NCBI RefSeq assembly: GCF_016862515.1
Contig: NZ_BONC01000047.1
Location: forward strand, 1-61,808
Source of the DNA: Asanoa iriomotensis
GTDB taxonomy: Bacteria; Actinomycetota; Actinomycetes; Mycobacteriales; Micromonosporaceae
DNA length: 61,808 nucleotides
Direction of reading: 5' to 3'
Shown here one piece after another: positions 46,043 to 54,030 of this stretch. The first letter of the stretch is position 1. Each line of letters opens with the position of its first letter. The notes under the pieces were generated by a model that saw nothing but the letters and a program-made list of their open reading frames with translations, had not been told where the DNA came from and did not search any database. Position numbers and translations under genes: made by a program.

Positions 46043-46834
46043 TCAGGAAGCGCCACCCGTCGGGCCGAGACCCATGAGATCGAGATCCAGCTCTTCGCCC
46101 GGAGACAGGTCGGGCACGACCTCACCGGCCAGCGTGGACGGATCCGTCAGCACGCGTGGCCGCCGGCTCCGCGGTGGACGCGAGTCGCGACCCGACGCGT
46201 TGGCCACGTTGATGTACGAGAACCGATGCTCCACACACGGCCCGTGCTCTGTCAGCGCCGCGTTGTGCTCCGGCGTCACGTACCCCTTGTGCTCCGAAAA
46301 GCCGTAGTCCGGGAACTGCCCGTCCAGCTCGACCATGATCCGATCCCGGGTGACCTTGGCGAGCACGCTGGCCGCGGCCACGCACGCCGCTACCCGGTCG
46401 CCCTTCCAGACCGCGAGCCCGGGCACGCCCATGCCGTCGAGCGGGAATCCGTCGGTCAGCACGTACTCCGGACCCACCGGCAACGACGCCAGCGCGCGGC
46501 GCATCGCCTGCAGGTTGCAGACGTGCAGGCCACGGGCGTCGACCTCGGCCGCGGGGATGATCACCACGGAGTACGCGAGGGCACGCTTCACCACCTGCGC
46601 GTAGATCCGTTCCCGGGCCAACGGCGTCAGCAGCTTCGAATCCGCCAGGCCCTCGATCTCGCCGCGCTTGCCCTCGGGCAGCACCGCGGCCGCGGCCACC
46701 AAGGGCCCGGCGCACGCACCCCGGCCGGCCTCGTCGGCCCCGGCCACATGCCGGAACCCGCGCCGCTGCAACGCCCGCTCGAGGGCGTAGAGGCCGCCCT
46801 CGCGGCGCACCACGGTGCGCGGTGGTGTCAGCAC
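46043..46834 (-). CDS. rnhB: ribonuclease HII
   Basis: This 263-residue enzyme removes RNA from RNA/DNA hybrids. The active site is visible: GADEAGRG (Asp-Glu), LADSKLLTP, VLTDGFPLDG and ASVLAKVTRD, with EHKGYVTPEH downstream. A ~45-residue acidic C-terminal tail with DLDLMGLGPT exceeds the usual length. GTG start. Six bases after the NUDIX gene, so they are co-transcribed. Confidence 0.94.
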   Translation of the reverse strand: MLTPPRTVVRREGGLYALERALQRRGFRHVAGADEAGRGACAGPLVAAAAVLPEGKRGEIEGLADSKLLTPLARERIYAQVVKRALAYSVVIIPAAEVDARGLHVCNLQAMRRALASLPVGPEYVLTDGFPLDGMGVPGLAVWKGDRVAACVAAASVLAKVTRDRIMVELDGQFPDYGFSEHKGYVTPEHNAALTEHGPCVEHRFSYINVANASGRDSRPPRSRRPRVLTDPSTLAGEVVPDLSPGEELDLDLMGLGPTGGAS

Positions 46835-46840
46835 AGCGGA

Positions 46841-47299
46841 TCAGTCCTTCCCCAGCACCCGGCGCAGCACGGTGGTCAACTCGTCGGGGTAGTACCGCTC
46901 CTTCGTACGCTCCAACTCAGGAATCGACCACCATCGGTGCGCGATGATCGAGTCTTTCTCGATCTGGTCGAAGCCGGTCGTGTCGACGGACCACGACGGC
47001 ACGCGCAGGAGGAAGAACTCCTGCTCCTGGCGGTACCAGACGCCGTCGAACGGGAACTCGGTCGTCTCCTGGTACACCGGTTCACCAAGATCCGCTGAGG
47101 GCCGGACGAGGCCGGTCTCCTCGGCCAACTCCCGCACGGCACCGCCGACCGCCGACTCACCGGCCGACAACCCACCGCCGGGAGTGAACCAGTAGCGGTG
47201 ATCCGGCCGCCCAGGATCGACACCGTGAAACAGCAACACCCGATCCGCGTCGTCGACCAGCAACACCCGCGCGGCCCGGCGCGGCTGAAACTCCGTCAC
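46841..47299 (-). CDS. NUDIX hydrolase
   Basis: This 152-residue protein has a Nudix box GGGLSAGESAVGGAVRELAEETGL, complete with the metal-binding glutamates. The N-terminal RRAARVLLVDDADRVLLFHG and the WFTPGGG lead are typical of ADP-ribose/MutT-like hydrolases. GTG start. It lies between lepB and rnhB on the same strand, separated from lepB by a tandem repeat. Substrate unknown. Confidence 0.86.
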   Translation of the reverse strand: MTEFQPRRAARVLLVDDADRVLLFHGVDPGRPDHRYWFTPGGGLSAGESAVGGAVRELAEETGLVRPSADLGEPVYQETTEFPFDGVWYRQEQEFFLLRVPSWSVDTTGFDQIEKDSIIAHRWWSIPELERTKERYYPDELTTVLRRVLGKD

Positions 47300-47356
47300 C
47301 GAGCCAGCTTAGGCGCCGACCCCGAGCCCGCCTCACCCAGCCAAGCCAAGGAGCCC

Positions 47357-47601
47357 AGCCACCAAGAGCCGGGCCTCGACCAACGAACACAGCCACCAAG
47401 GACCGGCCTCGACCGACCAGCCCAGCCCAGCCACCGAGAGCCGGCCCCTGATCGACGAGCCCAGCCACCGAAGGCCGAGCCTCGCCCAACGAAAAAGCCA
47501 CGAGAACCAGGCCTCGACAAACGACCAATGCCACGAGAGCCGGGCCCGACCGACGAACATGGCCACCAAGGGCCAGAGGCCTCCGACCGAGGGGGAACCG
47601 C
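47357..47601 (-). repeat. seven-unit tandem array (~34 bp per unit)
   Basis: Units begin near 47357, 47391, 47429, 47463, 47496, 47528 and 47560. Each begins AGCCACC-AGRGCCGGGC-like and continues CTCGACC-ACGA. Spacing is 32 to 38 bases. It fills the gap between the lepB stop and the NUDIX gene. No spacer structure is seen, so it is not CRISPR. Confidence 0.7.
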
Positions 47602-48258
47602 TCAGCCCACGGCCGCCGGCGCCGGCACTCCGTTGAACGTCTCCGGAACCGACAACCACTTCGCCCGCCCAACAGGCCAGAACACCACGAACGCCCGGCC
47701 GACAACCGAATCCTCGGTGATCGTCGAGATCAGCGGATCCCCGTTGCTCTGCTTCCAGTGCTCCAGCGAGTCCCCCGACGCCGCACGATGGTCACCCATC
47801 ACCCACAACCGCCCCTTGGGCACGGTGAAGTCGAAGGGCTGATCGGCGGCGGGGTCGCTGATGCCGTTCTCGTTGAACAGGTACGGCTCGTCCAACGGAT
47901 GCCCGTTGACCTCCAGCCGCTTCTGCGCGTCGCAGCACTCGACCCGGTCACCGCCGACGGCGATGACGCGCTTGATGAAGTCTTCGTCGACGAGGCCGCT
48001 GCGCCACTCGGACGGCGCCTGGAACACGATGATCTCGCCGCGCTCGGGCGACCGGAAGTCGTACACAATCTTGTTGACCAGCACCCGGTCGTTGACGTCG
48101 AGAGTGTGCTCCATCGACGGCGACGGGATGTAGAAGGTCTGCAGCAGGAACGCCCGCACCAGGACGGCCACGAGGATCGCGACGCCGAGCAGGATCGGCA
48201 GTTCTTTCCAGAACGACGAGCTCTTCTTCGGCTTCTGGGGGAGCTGTTCCTCAATCAC
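47602..48258 (-). CDS. lepB: signal peptidase I
   Basis: This 218-residue membrane serine protease has one N-terminal helix (about 20-42), the catalytic Ser in YIPSPSMEHTL, the Lys in DFIKRVIAVGGDR, and the box-E VMGDHRAASGDS. It cleaves signal peptides of exported proteins. Its GTG overlaps the stop of a second lepB gene by four bases, so the two signal peptidases are translationally coupled. Tandem signal peptidases at this locus occur in Streptomyces. Confidence 0.94.
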   Translation of the reverse strand: MIEEQLPQKPKKSSSFWKELPILLGVAILVAVLVRAFLLQTFYIPSPSMEHTLDVNDRVLVNKIVYDFRSPERGEIIVFQAPSEWRSGLVDEDFIKRVIAVGGDRVECCDAQKRLEVNGHPLDEPYLFNENGISDPAADQPFDFTVPKGRLWVMGDHRAASGDSLEHWKQSNGDPLISTITEDSVVGRAFVVFWPVGRAKWLSVPETFNGVPAPAAVG

Positions 48259-49148
48259 GGACGGAGCCTACGTTGCCGGTCTGGGAGTCCGCGTCGGGAA
48301 CGCGCCAGAAAAAGGACGGACGCGAAGATTGGCATCGTGACGACAATGTCTCCCTTTCCTGGCAATGGGGACCCTTGCGATGGTAGCGGCGCACCGCTAC
48401 CTCCACCCGCGCCGCCACTCGTCGGTGGTGGGATGCCGTCGAACGTGTCCGGCACCGACAAATTCTTCCACCGGTCCTGCGGCCAGACGATCACGAAGGC
48501 GCGACCGACCACGTTGTCGACCGGGATCGGACCCTGGCAGCGGGCGTCCTGCGAGACACCGCGGTGGTCGCCCATCACGAACAGCTCACCGGGCGGCACG
48601 ACCACCTCAGCGAACTGGCGCGACCGGCACTCGCCGGCCGCCGGCGCCACGTCGAGCGGCGAGTTGTCGTAGATGTACGGCTCGTCGAGGCCCTTGCCGT
48701 TGACCATCACGCGACCCTGGTCGTCGCAGCAGCTGACCCGGTCGCCACCGACGGCGATCACCCGCTTGATGAAGTCCTTGGCACCAGGGCGGCTGACGCC
48801 GATGAGGTCGCCGAACGTACGCCCGATCTTGTTGAAAAGGCCCGGGTCACCGCCGTCAACCGGCTGCGGCGCCCAGGCCTCCGGACCGCGGAACACGACG
48901 ACTTCGCCGCGTTTCGGATCGCGTACGTCATAAACGATTTTGTTGACCAGCACCCGGTCGCCGACGAGCAGCGTGTTCTCCATGGACCCGGACGGGATGA
49001 AGAACGCCTGCAGCAGGAAGCTGCGGATCAGCACGGCGAGGCAGAACGCCACGATCAGCAGCAGTGGCAGCTCTTGCCAGAGAGGCATCTGCACGCGGCG
49101 CCGGGGAAACCGGCGCCGGCGTTCCTGGCCAATCTCGCCTCGGTCCAC
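48255..49148 (-). CDS. lepB: signal peptidase I (second copy)
   Basis: This 297-residue paralogue has an N-terminal helix, Ser in FIPSGSMENTL, Lys in KDFIKRVIAVGGDR and VMGDHRGVSQDARC. It is longer than the first copy, with an insertion (about 95-125) and a Gly/Pro/Ser-rich C-terminal stretch followed by a hydrophobic segment and Arg-rich end. The GTG has AGAGG seven bases upstream. Gene order rplS-lepB-lepB-NUDIX-rnhB is conserved in actinobacteria. Confidence 0.93.
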   Translation of the reverse strand: MDRGEIGQERRRRFPRRRVQMPLWQELPLLLIVAFCLAVLIRSFLLQAFFIPSGSMENTLLVGDRVLVNKIVYDVRDPKRGEVVVFRGPEAWAPQPVDGGDPGLFNKIGRTFGDLIGVSRPGAKDFIKRVIAVGGDRVSCCDDQGRVMVNGKGLDEPYIYDNSPLDVAPAAGECRSRQFAEVVVPPGELFVMGDHRGVSQDARCQGPIPVDNVVGRAFVIVWPQDRWKNLSVPDTFDGIPPPTSGGAGGGSGAPLPSQGSPLPGKGDIVVTMPIFASVLFLARSRRGLPDRQRRLRP

Positions 49149-49295
49149 GACGCGCCTCTCCCCAGGTCAGCCAAGCGCCCGCACGCGGACGCCACCGTCT
49201 GTCGACGGCATTACCGCCCGAGGCGATTCCCGATCGAGAGGCCTCGTGGGGGCTAGCGTAACCGCACGAGGCCATCGCAACGTGAGTGGCGAGTG

Positions 49296-49652
49296 TCAGC
49301 TGGGCTGCTTCTCGCGCTTCTCCTTGATCTTGGCCTTCTTGCCGCGCAGCTCGCGGAGGTAGTAGAGCTTGGCCCGCCGCACGTCGCCGCGGGTCACGAC
49401 CTCGATCCGGTCGATCGCCGGGGAGTTGACCGGGTAGGTCCGCTCCACACCGACGCCGAAGCTCATCTTGCGGACGGTGAAGGTCTCACGCAGGCCACCA
49501 CCCTGCCGGCGGATGACCACGCCCTGGAAGATCTGCACACGGGACCGGTTGCCTTCGACGACTCGCGCGTGCACCTTGACGGTGTCACCGCCACGGAAGT
49601 CGGGAATGTCGGTCCGCTGCGACTGGGCGTCGAGGGCGTCCAGGGTGTTCAT
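49296..49652 (-). CDS. rplS: 50S ribosomal protein L19
   Basis: This 118-residue ribosomal protein at the 30S-50S interface shows the signatures [40 protein letters not shown] and [19 protein letters not shown]. The ATG has AAGGA seven bases upstream. It lies upstream of the two lepB genes. The usual trmD-rplS link is interrupted by a dispersed repeat. Confidence 0.97.
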   Translation of the reverse strand: MNTLDALDAQSQRTDIPDFRGGDTVKVHARVVEGNRSRVQIFQGVVIRRQGGGLRETFTVRKMSFGVGVERTYPVNSPAIDRIEVVTRGDVRRAKLYYLRELRGKKAKIKEKREKQPS

Positions 49653-49674
49653 CGCTCATCCTTCGGCTATCACG

Positions 49675-49692
49675 GCACGCCGAGCGGCGTGC
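49675..49692 (-). promoter_or_regulatory. rplS leader hairpin
   Basis: GCACGCC and GGCGTGC pair around GAGC, immediately upstream of the rplS ribosome site. It could influence rplS translation, but no conserved leader class was recognised. Confidence 0.35.
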
Positions 49693-49844
49693 GACGGGTG
49701 ATTCTGGTCCCCCACCACTCCAGGAGACCCTCGCAGCCGCCCACGGGCGCGGCCGACTGCGGCAAGCAACCTCACTACTTTGCCATACCACCGACGACGA
49801 TCGGAAATTGCCCTTCGAACCCTGAGGAACCCCGAGGATCCTGT

Positions 49845-49936
49845 CCCGGGCCCGCGGTGGGCACGACCGTCGCTCCCGCCGGACACCGCTCCGCTTCGCT
49901 GCGCTGCCAGGTCCGCGGTGGGTTGCGGCAACCCCG
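49845..49936 (+). repeat. dispersed ~75-bp intergenic repeat, copy 3
   Basis: The copy runs from CCCGGGCCCGCGGTGGGCAC through GTCGCTCCCGCCGGACACCG and CTTCGCTGCGCTGCC to GGTCCGCGGTGGG. An additional GGGTTGCGGCAACC hairpin, shared with copy 4, ends it. It abuts the trmD stop and separates trmD from rplS. Confidence 0.8.
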
Positions 49937-49937
49937 G

Positions 49938-50675
49938 TCAGCTCTCCAGTTCGTCGAGCACCGCGCGGTCGGCCTTGTCCAGGTCGGGCGCGTTGGGGCC
50001 GGTGAGCATGTCAGGGCGCCGCAGTGCGGTGCGGCGCAGGGACTCGTCGCGGCGCCAGCGGGCGATGCGGCCGTGGTCGCCCGAGCGCAGGATGTCCGGG
50101 ACCGCCAGGTCCCGCCACACCGGCGGCTTCGTGTAGACCGGCGCCTCCAGCAGCCCGGCCGCGTGCGACTCCTCGGCCAGCGAGTCGGCGTTGCCCAGCA
50201 CGCCCGGCAGCAGCCGAACCACCGCCTCCATGATCACGAGAACCGCGACCTCGCCGCCGAAGAGCACGTAGTCGCCGAGCGAGACCTCCGTCACCGGCAT
50301 CCGGGCCGCCGCGTGGTCGATCACCCGCTGGTCGATGCCCTCGTACCGCCCGCACGCGAAGATCAGATGTTCCGACGAAGCCAGCGCGTGCGCGGTCGCC
50401 TGCGTGAACGGCGCTCCGACCGGTGTCGGCACCACCAACCGCGACGACGGTGTGGCCAACGCGTCCAGCGCCTGACCCCAGGGTTCGGGCCGCATCACCA
50501 TGCCGGGACCGCCGCCATAGGGCGTGTCATCCACAGTTCGGTGCACATCGGACGTCCAGGTCCGCAGATCGTGCACGTCCACGGAGAGGAGTCCGGTCCC
50601 CCGCGCCTTGCCGATCAGCGACAACGACAGCGGCGACAGGTACTCGGGAAAGATCGTGACGACGTCGACCCGCAT
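49938..50675 (-). CDS. trmD: tRNA (guanine-N1)-methyltransferase
   Basis: This 245-residue SPOUT enzyme methylates G37 of tRNAs. It shows [37 protein letters not shown] and [16 protein letters not shown], which form the trefoil knot. The ATG at 50675 overlaps the rimM stop (TGATG); a GTG one codon earlier is the alternative. Part of rpsP-KH-rimM-trmD. Confidence 0.96.
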   Translation of the reverse strand: MRVDVVTIFPEYLSPLSLSLIGKARGTGLLSVDVHDLRTWTSDVHRTVDDTPYGGGPGMVMRPEPWGQALDALATPSSRLVVPTPVGAPFTQATAHALASSEHLIFACGRYEGIDQRVIDHAAARMPVTEVSLGDYVLFGGEVAVLVIMEAVVRLLPGVLGNADSLAEESHAAGLLEAPVYTKPPVWRDLAVPDILRSGDHGRIARWRRDESLRRTALRRPDMLTGPNAPDLDKADRAVLDELES

Positions 50676-51205
50676 CACAGGTCCAGCAACCCCACCGGTG
50701 CGTCGACGACGACCTTGCCACCGGCCACGTCGACCGACGGCACGAGGGCCTTCACGAAGGGCACGAGCGCCGTGCCGCCACCGGGCCGCGCCAGCACCAG
50801 CAGGTCCGAGGCCGGCGCGTGGTCGATCCGGGCGACGGTGCCGAGCACCTCGCCGCCCGGGCTCACCGCGGACAGGCCGACCAACTCGTGGTCGAGGAAC
50901 TCGTCCGGATCGTCCGGAGATTCCACATCGTCGGAGTCCACGCAGAGCAGCACATTGCGCAGGTTCTCGACGAGGTCGCGGTCGTAGTAGCCGTCGAAGA
51001 GCACCAACGGACGACCCTGGTGCCAGCGCACGTCCTCGATGGTCAGCGTCGCGGGCACGACACCGGCCGCGGACGCCGCCGCCGGGTCGGTGATCAACAC
51101 CGACCCGGCGGCGAACCGCTGCTCTGGCTCGTCGGTCCGGACCTCCACGGTGACCTCACCGCGAATGCCGTGTGGCCGGCCGATCCGGCCGACGACAAGG
51201 AGCAT
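50675..51205 (-). CDS. rimM: 16S rRNA-processing protein RimM
   Basis: This 176-residue 30S assembly factor has an N-terminal RimM beta-barrel ([21 protein letters not shown]) and a C-terminal PRC barrel with [20 protein letters not shown]. It binds S19 near the 30S head. The ATG overlaps the KH-protein stop by one base, and trmD overlaps its own stop. Confidence 0.94.
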   Translation of the reverse strand: MLLVVGRIGRPHGIRGEVTVEVRTDEPEQRFAAGSVLITDPAAASAAGVVPATLTIEDVRWHQGRPLVLFDGYYDRDLVENLRNVLLCVDSDDVESPDDPDEFLDHELVGLSAVSPGGEVLGTVARIDHAPASDLLVLARPGGGTALVPFVKALVPSVDVAGGKVVVDAPVGLLDL

Positions 51206-51438
51206 CAGTACGCGTCGACGATGTCGACCCGGACGCCCCGGCCGCCGATCGAACCGATGACCTGGCGCAGCGCCTTGGCGGTGCGCCCGCCTCGACCGAT
51301 CACCGTGCCCAGGTCTTCCGGGTTGACGCGCACTTCGAGCCGCTTGCCGCGACGCGAGTCGACCAGCCGGACGCGCACGTCGTCAGGATGGTCGACGATG
51401 CCCTTGACAAGGTGCTCCAGCGCGGGCCGGAGTGCCAC
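51205..51438 (-). CDS. KH-domain RNA-binding protein (YlqC/KhpA family)
   Basis: This 77-residue protein has a single KH domain with the RNA-binding loop VIGRGGRTAKALR and an RLEVRVNPEDLG lead. It is the KhpA-like member invariably found between rpsP and rimM. The start at 51438 (GTG) is one base after the rpsP stop, with AGG six bases upstream; a longer reading would overlap rpsP. Confidence 0.93.
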   Translation of the reverse strand: MALRPALEHLVKGIVDHPDDVRVRLVDSRRGKRLEVRVNPEDLGTVIGRGGRTAKALRQVIGSIGGRGVRVDIVDAY

Positions 51439-51439
51439 G

Positions 51440-51910
51440 TCAGGCCTGCTCGCCGGAGTCCGCAACCGCCTGCTCCTCGGACTTGGGTGCCTCGGCCGCC
51501 TCGGCCTTCGGCTCCGCGGCCTTCGCCGCCTTCTTCGCTGCCTTGGTCGGCGCCGGCGCCTCGCTCAGCCCGGCCGCGGCACGCGCCTCGGCCTCGTAGG
51601 CCTCCCGCCGATCGACGCGCGCGGCGGCGACCTTCAGCGGCTCGGGGGCCGGCAGGTTCTTGAACTTCTGCCAGTCACCGGTGCGCTCGAGGATCCGCTG
51701 CACCGCCTCGCTCGGCTGGGCACCGACGGAGAGCCAGTACTGCACCCGGTCGGACTTGACCTCGATCAGCGACGGCTCTTCCTTGGGGTGGTAGATGCCG
51801 ACGTACTCGATCGCCCGTCCGTCACGCTTGGTGCGCGAGTCGGCGATGACGATGCGGTATTGCGGGTTGCGGATCTTCCCCATCCGCAGGAGCCGGATCT
51901 TTACGGCCAC
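51440..51910 (-). CDS. rpsP: 30S ribosomal protein S16
   Basis: This 156-residue protein has the S16 core ([30 protein letters not shown], given here only as landmarks at the N-terminus), then [11 protein letters not shown] and [17 protein letters not shown]. The last ~50 residues are an Ala/Lys/Glu-rich tail typical of actinobacteria. The GTG at 51910 has AGGAG ten bases upstream. It heads the rpsP-KH-rimM-trmD operon. Confidence 0.96.
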   Translation of the reverse strand: MAVKIRLLRMGKIRNPQYRIVIADSRTKRDGRAIEYVGIYHPKEEPSLIEVKSDRVQYWLSVGAQPSEAVQRILERTGDWQKFKNLPAPEPLKVAAARVDRREAYEAEARAAAGLSEAPAPTKAAKKAAKAAEPKAEAAEAPKSEEQAVADSGEQA

Positions 51911-52518
51911 AGTCTGTTCGCTCCTGTTGCGATACGTGGGTGATCGGTCGGCGACGCAGTGGGGTTGCGCCGAAGATCGTTCATGGACTGGCGTCGCACC
52001 CGGGGTAGAGGGCGCCGGGCGCGCGCCGGATACCAGCAGACCATTCTGCCAGACGGTCCGCGCCCGCATACGGCGGGTCAGGACATCGGACGCGTCGCGG
52101 TCAAGAGCCGGCGTTCCCGGGCCCGCCGTGGGCACGACCGCCGCTCCCGCCGGACACCGCTCCGCTGCGCTGCGCTGCCAGGCCCGCGGTGGGTTGCGGC
52201 AACCCCAAAAGCCATCAAACCACCCAAGGCCAGCCCCAACGGGCGGCAGTTCACCCGGGACCCGCCGGGAAGCGTCGGGCCGGAGACCGAGCCAGGCGCC
52301 GCCCAACCGGAGGCCATCAACCACCCAAGGCCGGCCGCAACCAGGCGGCCGATCGTCGGGAACCCGCCAGGACGCATCAGGCCGGAGACCGAGCCAGGCG
52401 CCGCCAAACGCGAAAGCCATCAAACCGCCCAAGACCGGTCCCAAACAGGCGCCCGCCCGGAACCCGCCAGGACGCGTCAGGCCGAAGATCAAACCAGACG
52501 CCGCCTAACGCGAAGCCA
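51911..52518. other. 608-bp intergenic region upstream of rpsP
   Basis: It holds the rpsP promoter region next to 51911, one dispersed repeat (52116-52207) and three ~100-bp units of a tandem array (52211-52514). No independent gene is recognised. Confidence 0.5.
52116..52207 (+). repeat. dispersed ~75-bp intergenic repeat, copy 4
   Basis: The copy runs from CCCGGGCCCGCCGTGGGCAC to GGCCCGCGGTGGG. It is nearly identical to copy 3, including the terminal GGGTTGCGGCAACC hairpin. It lies 4 bases before the first unit of the tandem array. Confidence 0.8.
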
Positions 52519-52613
52519 TCAAACCGCCCGAGGACGGTCCCAGCCCGGCGGTCGGTCGCCGGGAACCCGCCAGGACGCGTCCGGCTGAAGGTCAAACCAG
52601 GCGCCGTCGAACG
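52211..52613 (-). repeat. four-unit ~100-bp tandem array derived from a DUF402 3' end
   Basis: Units start at 52211, 52313, 52416 and 52515, each opening with GCCATCAA and closing with a GGCGCCG-like segment. The last unit is the true 3' end of the DUF402 gene, stop codon included. The other three repeat it downstream, still able to encode PDASWRVPG-like residues in one frame. Unit lengths are 102, 103 and 99 bases. It looks like amplification of a gene end. Confidence 0.75.
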
Positions 52614-53166
52614 GGAACTTGCCGTTCTCGACCAGTTCCACGACGGCCTCACCATTGGCGCGGATCTGAGCCGCCCCGGCCGCGTCCCAGTAGTCGGCGT
52701 TGCCGGTCTTCGCGGCGAGCTCGTCCTCGTCCTTCCAGCGCCAGCTGCGATCAGGCGCGACCAGGATGTCCAGGGCGTGGTCGGCGGTGTCGATCCCGGC
52801 CAGCCCATCGTCGTCCCAGCGGCGGTAAGGATCTTCGAGATTGACGTACCACCCGGTGAACTCACCCGTGTGCTCGTCGTGGAAGAGCCAGATCGACCAG
52901 GGAGCCCCGTCAGCCGGGTGATACATGAGCAACGGCCCACCGATCCACGGCTGCGCCGTCAACTCCATCGGCCCAAGCTCGTCGAGCGTGCCGTCATGGT
53001 GCGTGCGCCCGTCAGCGGTCATCAACCGCCAGAACGTAATGCCTGCGGGCTGCCAGAGCAGCAGCCCCTGCGCGTCGTCCGAAACCACCACCGCCGGGCT
53101 GATGAAGCTTATCCGCCCCCCACGCCAACACCGCCGCATCACCAACCGCCCGGAAGCAAACGCCAT
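52519..53166 (-). CDS. DUF402 protein (nucleotide phosphatase-like), copy 1
   Basis: This 215-residue protein has the DUF402/FomD-like barrel: an N-terminal ISPAVVVSDDAQGLLLWQP, middle WYVNLEDPYRRWDDDGLAGIDT and acidic cluster APDRSWRWKDEDEL. Family members (FomD, Ntdp) hydrolyse nucleotide phosphate esters with metal-bound acidic residues. The ATG has AGGG eight bases upstream. A close paralogue lies just upstream on the same strand, and the 3' end is amplified as a tandem array. Confidence 0.8.
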   Translation of the reverse strand: MAFASGRLVMRRCWRGGRISFISPAVVVSDDAQGLLLWQPAGITFWRLMTADGRTHHDGTLDELGPMELTAQPWIGGPLLMYHPADGAPWSIWLFHDEHTGEFTGWYVNLEDPYRRWDDDGLAGIDTADHALDILVAPDRSWRWKDEDELAAKTGNADYWDAAGAAQIRANGEAVVELVENGKFPFDGAWFDLQPDASWRVPGDRPPGWDRPRAV

Positions 53167-53263
53167 GATCCGCACCCTATTGCCGGACCTCCACCCCGTC
53201 AGCCCCGCCGCACGATCCAGGACCTGGCGGATCGTTGCGCCTGCCGCCGTCTCCACCGCCGAA

Positions 53264-53337
53264 CCGCGGACCTGGCAGCGGAGCGAAGCGGAGCGGTGTC
53301 CGGCGGGAGCGACGGTCGCGCCCACCGCGGACCCGGG
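53264..53337 (-). repeat. dispersed ~75-bp intergenic repeat, copy 5 (reverse orientation)
   Basis: Read on the minus strand, it matches copies 3 and 6 from CCCGGGTCCGCGGTGGGC to CCAGGTCCGCGG. It is the only copy in this orientation and sits between the two DUF402 paralogues. Confidence 0.8.
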
Positions 53338-53379
53338 ACCGCGCCTCGTGTTCCGGCACGACGCCCCGCGGAACCGGTG

Positions 53380-54030
53380 TCAGCGAACGACCACCGGCCG
53401 GTCCCAGCCCGCGGGCAGAGCCGTCGGTGTCTCCCACGACGGGTCCGGTTGGAAGTCGGTCCACGTGCCGTCGAACGGGAACTCGGCCGCCTCGATCTGC
53501 TTGACCACCCGCCAGCCTTCGGCGCGGACCGCGGCCTCGTCGCCCACCCAGTAGTGGTCCGGAAAGGCGAGCCGCTCCGTGAACTCGTCCTCGTCCTTCC
53601 AGCGCCACGTCCGGTCCGGGTCGACCACGATGTCGAGGTCCTGGTCGACCACGTCGAGCCCGGCCAGGGCGCCGTCGGACCAGCGGAGGGCGCGTTCTTC
53701 CAGGTTCACGTACCAGCCCGCGAAACGGCCGTCCGCCTCCCGGAACCACCAGACCGAGTGATCCTCACCGACCGGGTGGAACTTGAGCACCCCGTTGCCG
53801 CGCCAAATGTGCTGTTTGACCCCGTACGACAGGGTGATCCACTCCGTGAACGGCATCGCGCGCATGCCGCGGCCGTCCGCCGAGACCTCCGACGCCACCG
53901 CCGAGCCCGGTGCGAGCCAGACCAGCAGGCCGCGCTCGTCGTCGCTGACCACGCGGGTCGGGCGCACCCAGCCGAGGCGGTCGTGGCGGGCGTTGCGGTG
54001 GACGATCAGGCTGCCGGGCTCGAAGCCCAT
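53380..54030 (-). CDS. DUF402 protein (nucleotide phosphatase-like), copy 2
   Basis: This 216-residue paralogue of the preceding gene has RPTRVVSDDERGLLVWLAPG, WYVNLEERALRWSDGALAGLD and DPDRTWRWKDEDEF. The C-terminal FPFDGTWTDFQPDPSWE aligns with the other copy. The ATG overlaps the proS stop by one base (TGATG), so translation is coupled to prolyl-tRNA synthetase. The function may concern nucleotide housekeeping, but it is unproven. Confidence 0.82.
   Translation of the reverse strand: MGFEPGSLIVHRNARHDRLGWVRPTRVVSDDERGLLVWLAPGSAVASEVSADGRGMRAMPFTEWITLSYGVKQHIWRGNGVLKFHPVGEDHSVWWFREADGRFAGWYVNLEERALRWSDGALAGLDVVDQDLDIVVDPDRTWRWKDEDEFTERLAFPDHYWVGDEAAVRAEGWRVVKQIEAAEFPFDGTWTDFQPDPSWETPTALPAGWDRPVVVR

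Noticed and set aside
47357-47601. Possible CRISPR array
   Set aside because: Units are directly adjacent with no unique spacers, and no cas gene is present.
51440-52492. 350-residue fusion frame ending in S16
   Set aside because: The upstream part is translation of the tandem 3'-end array and a dispersed repeat; rpsP has its own GTG and ribosome site.
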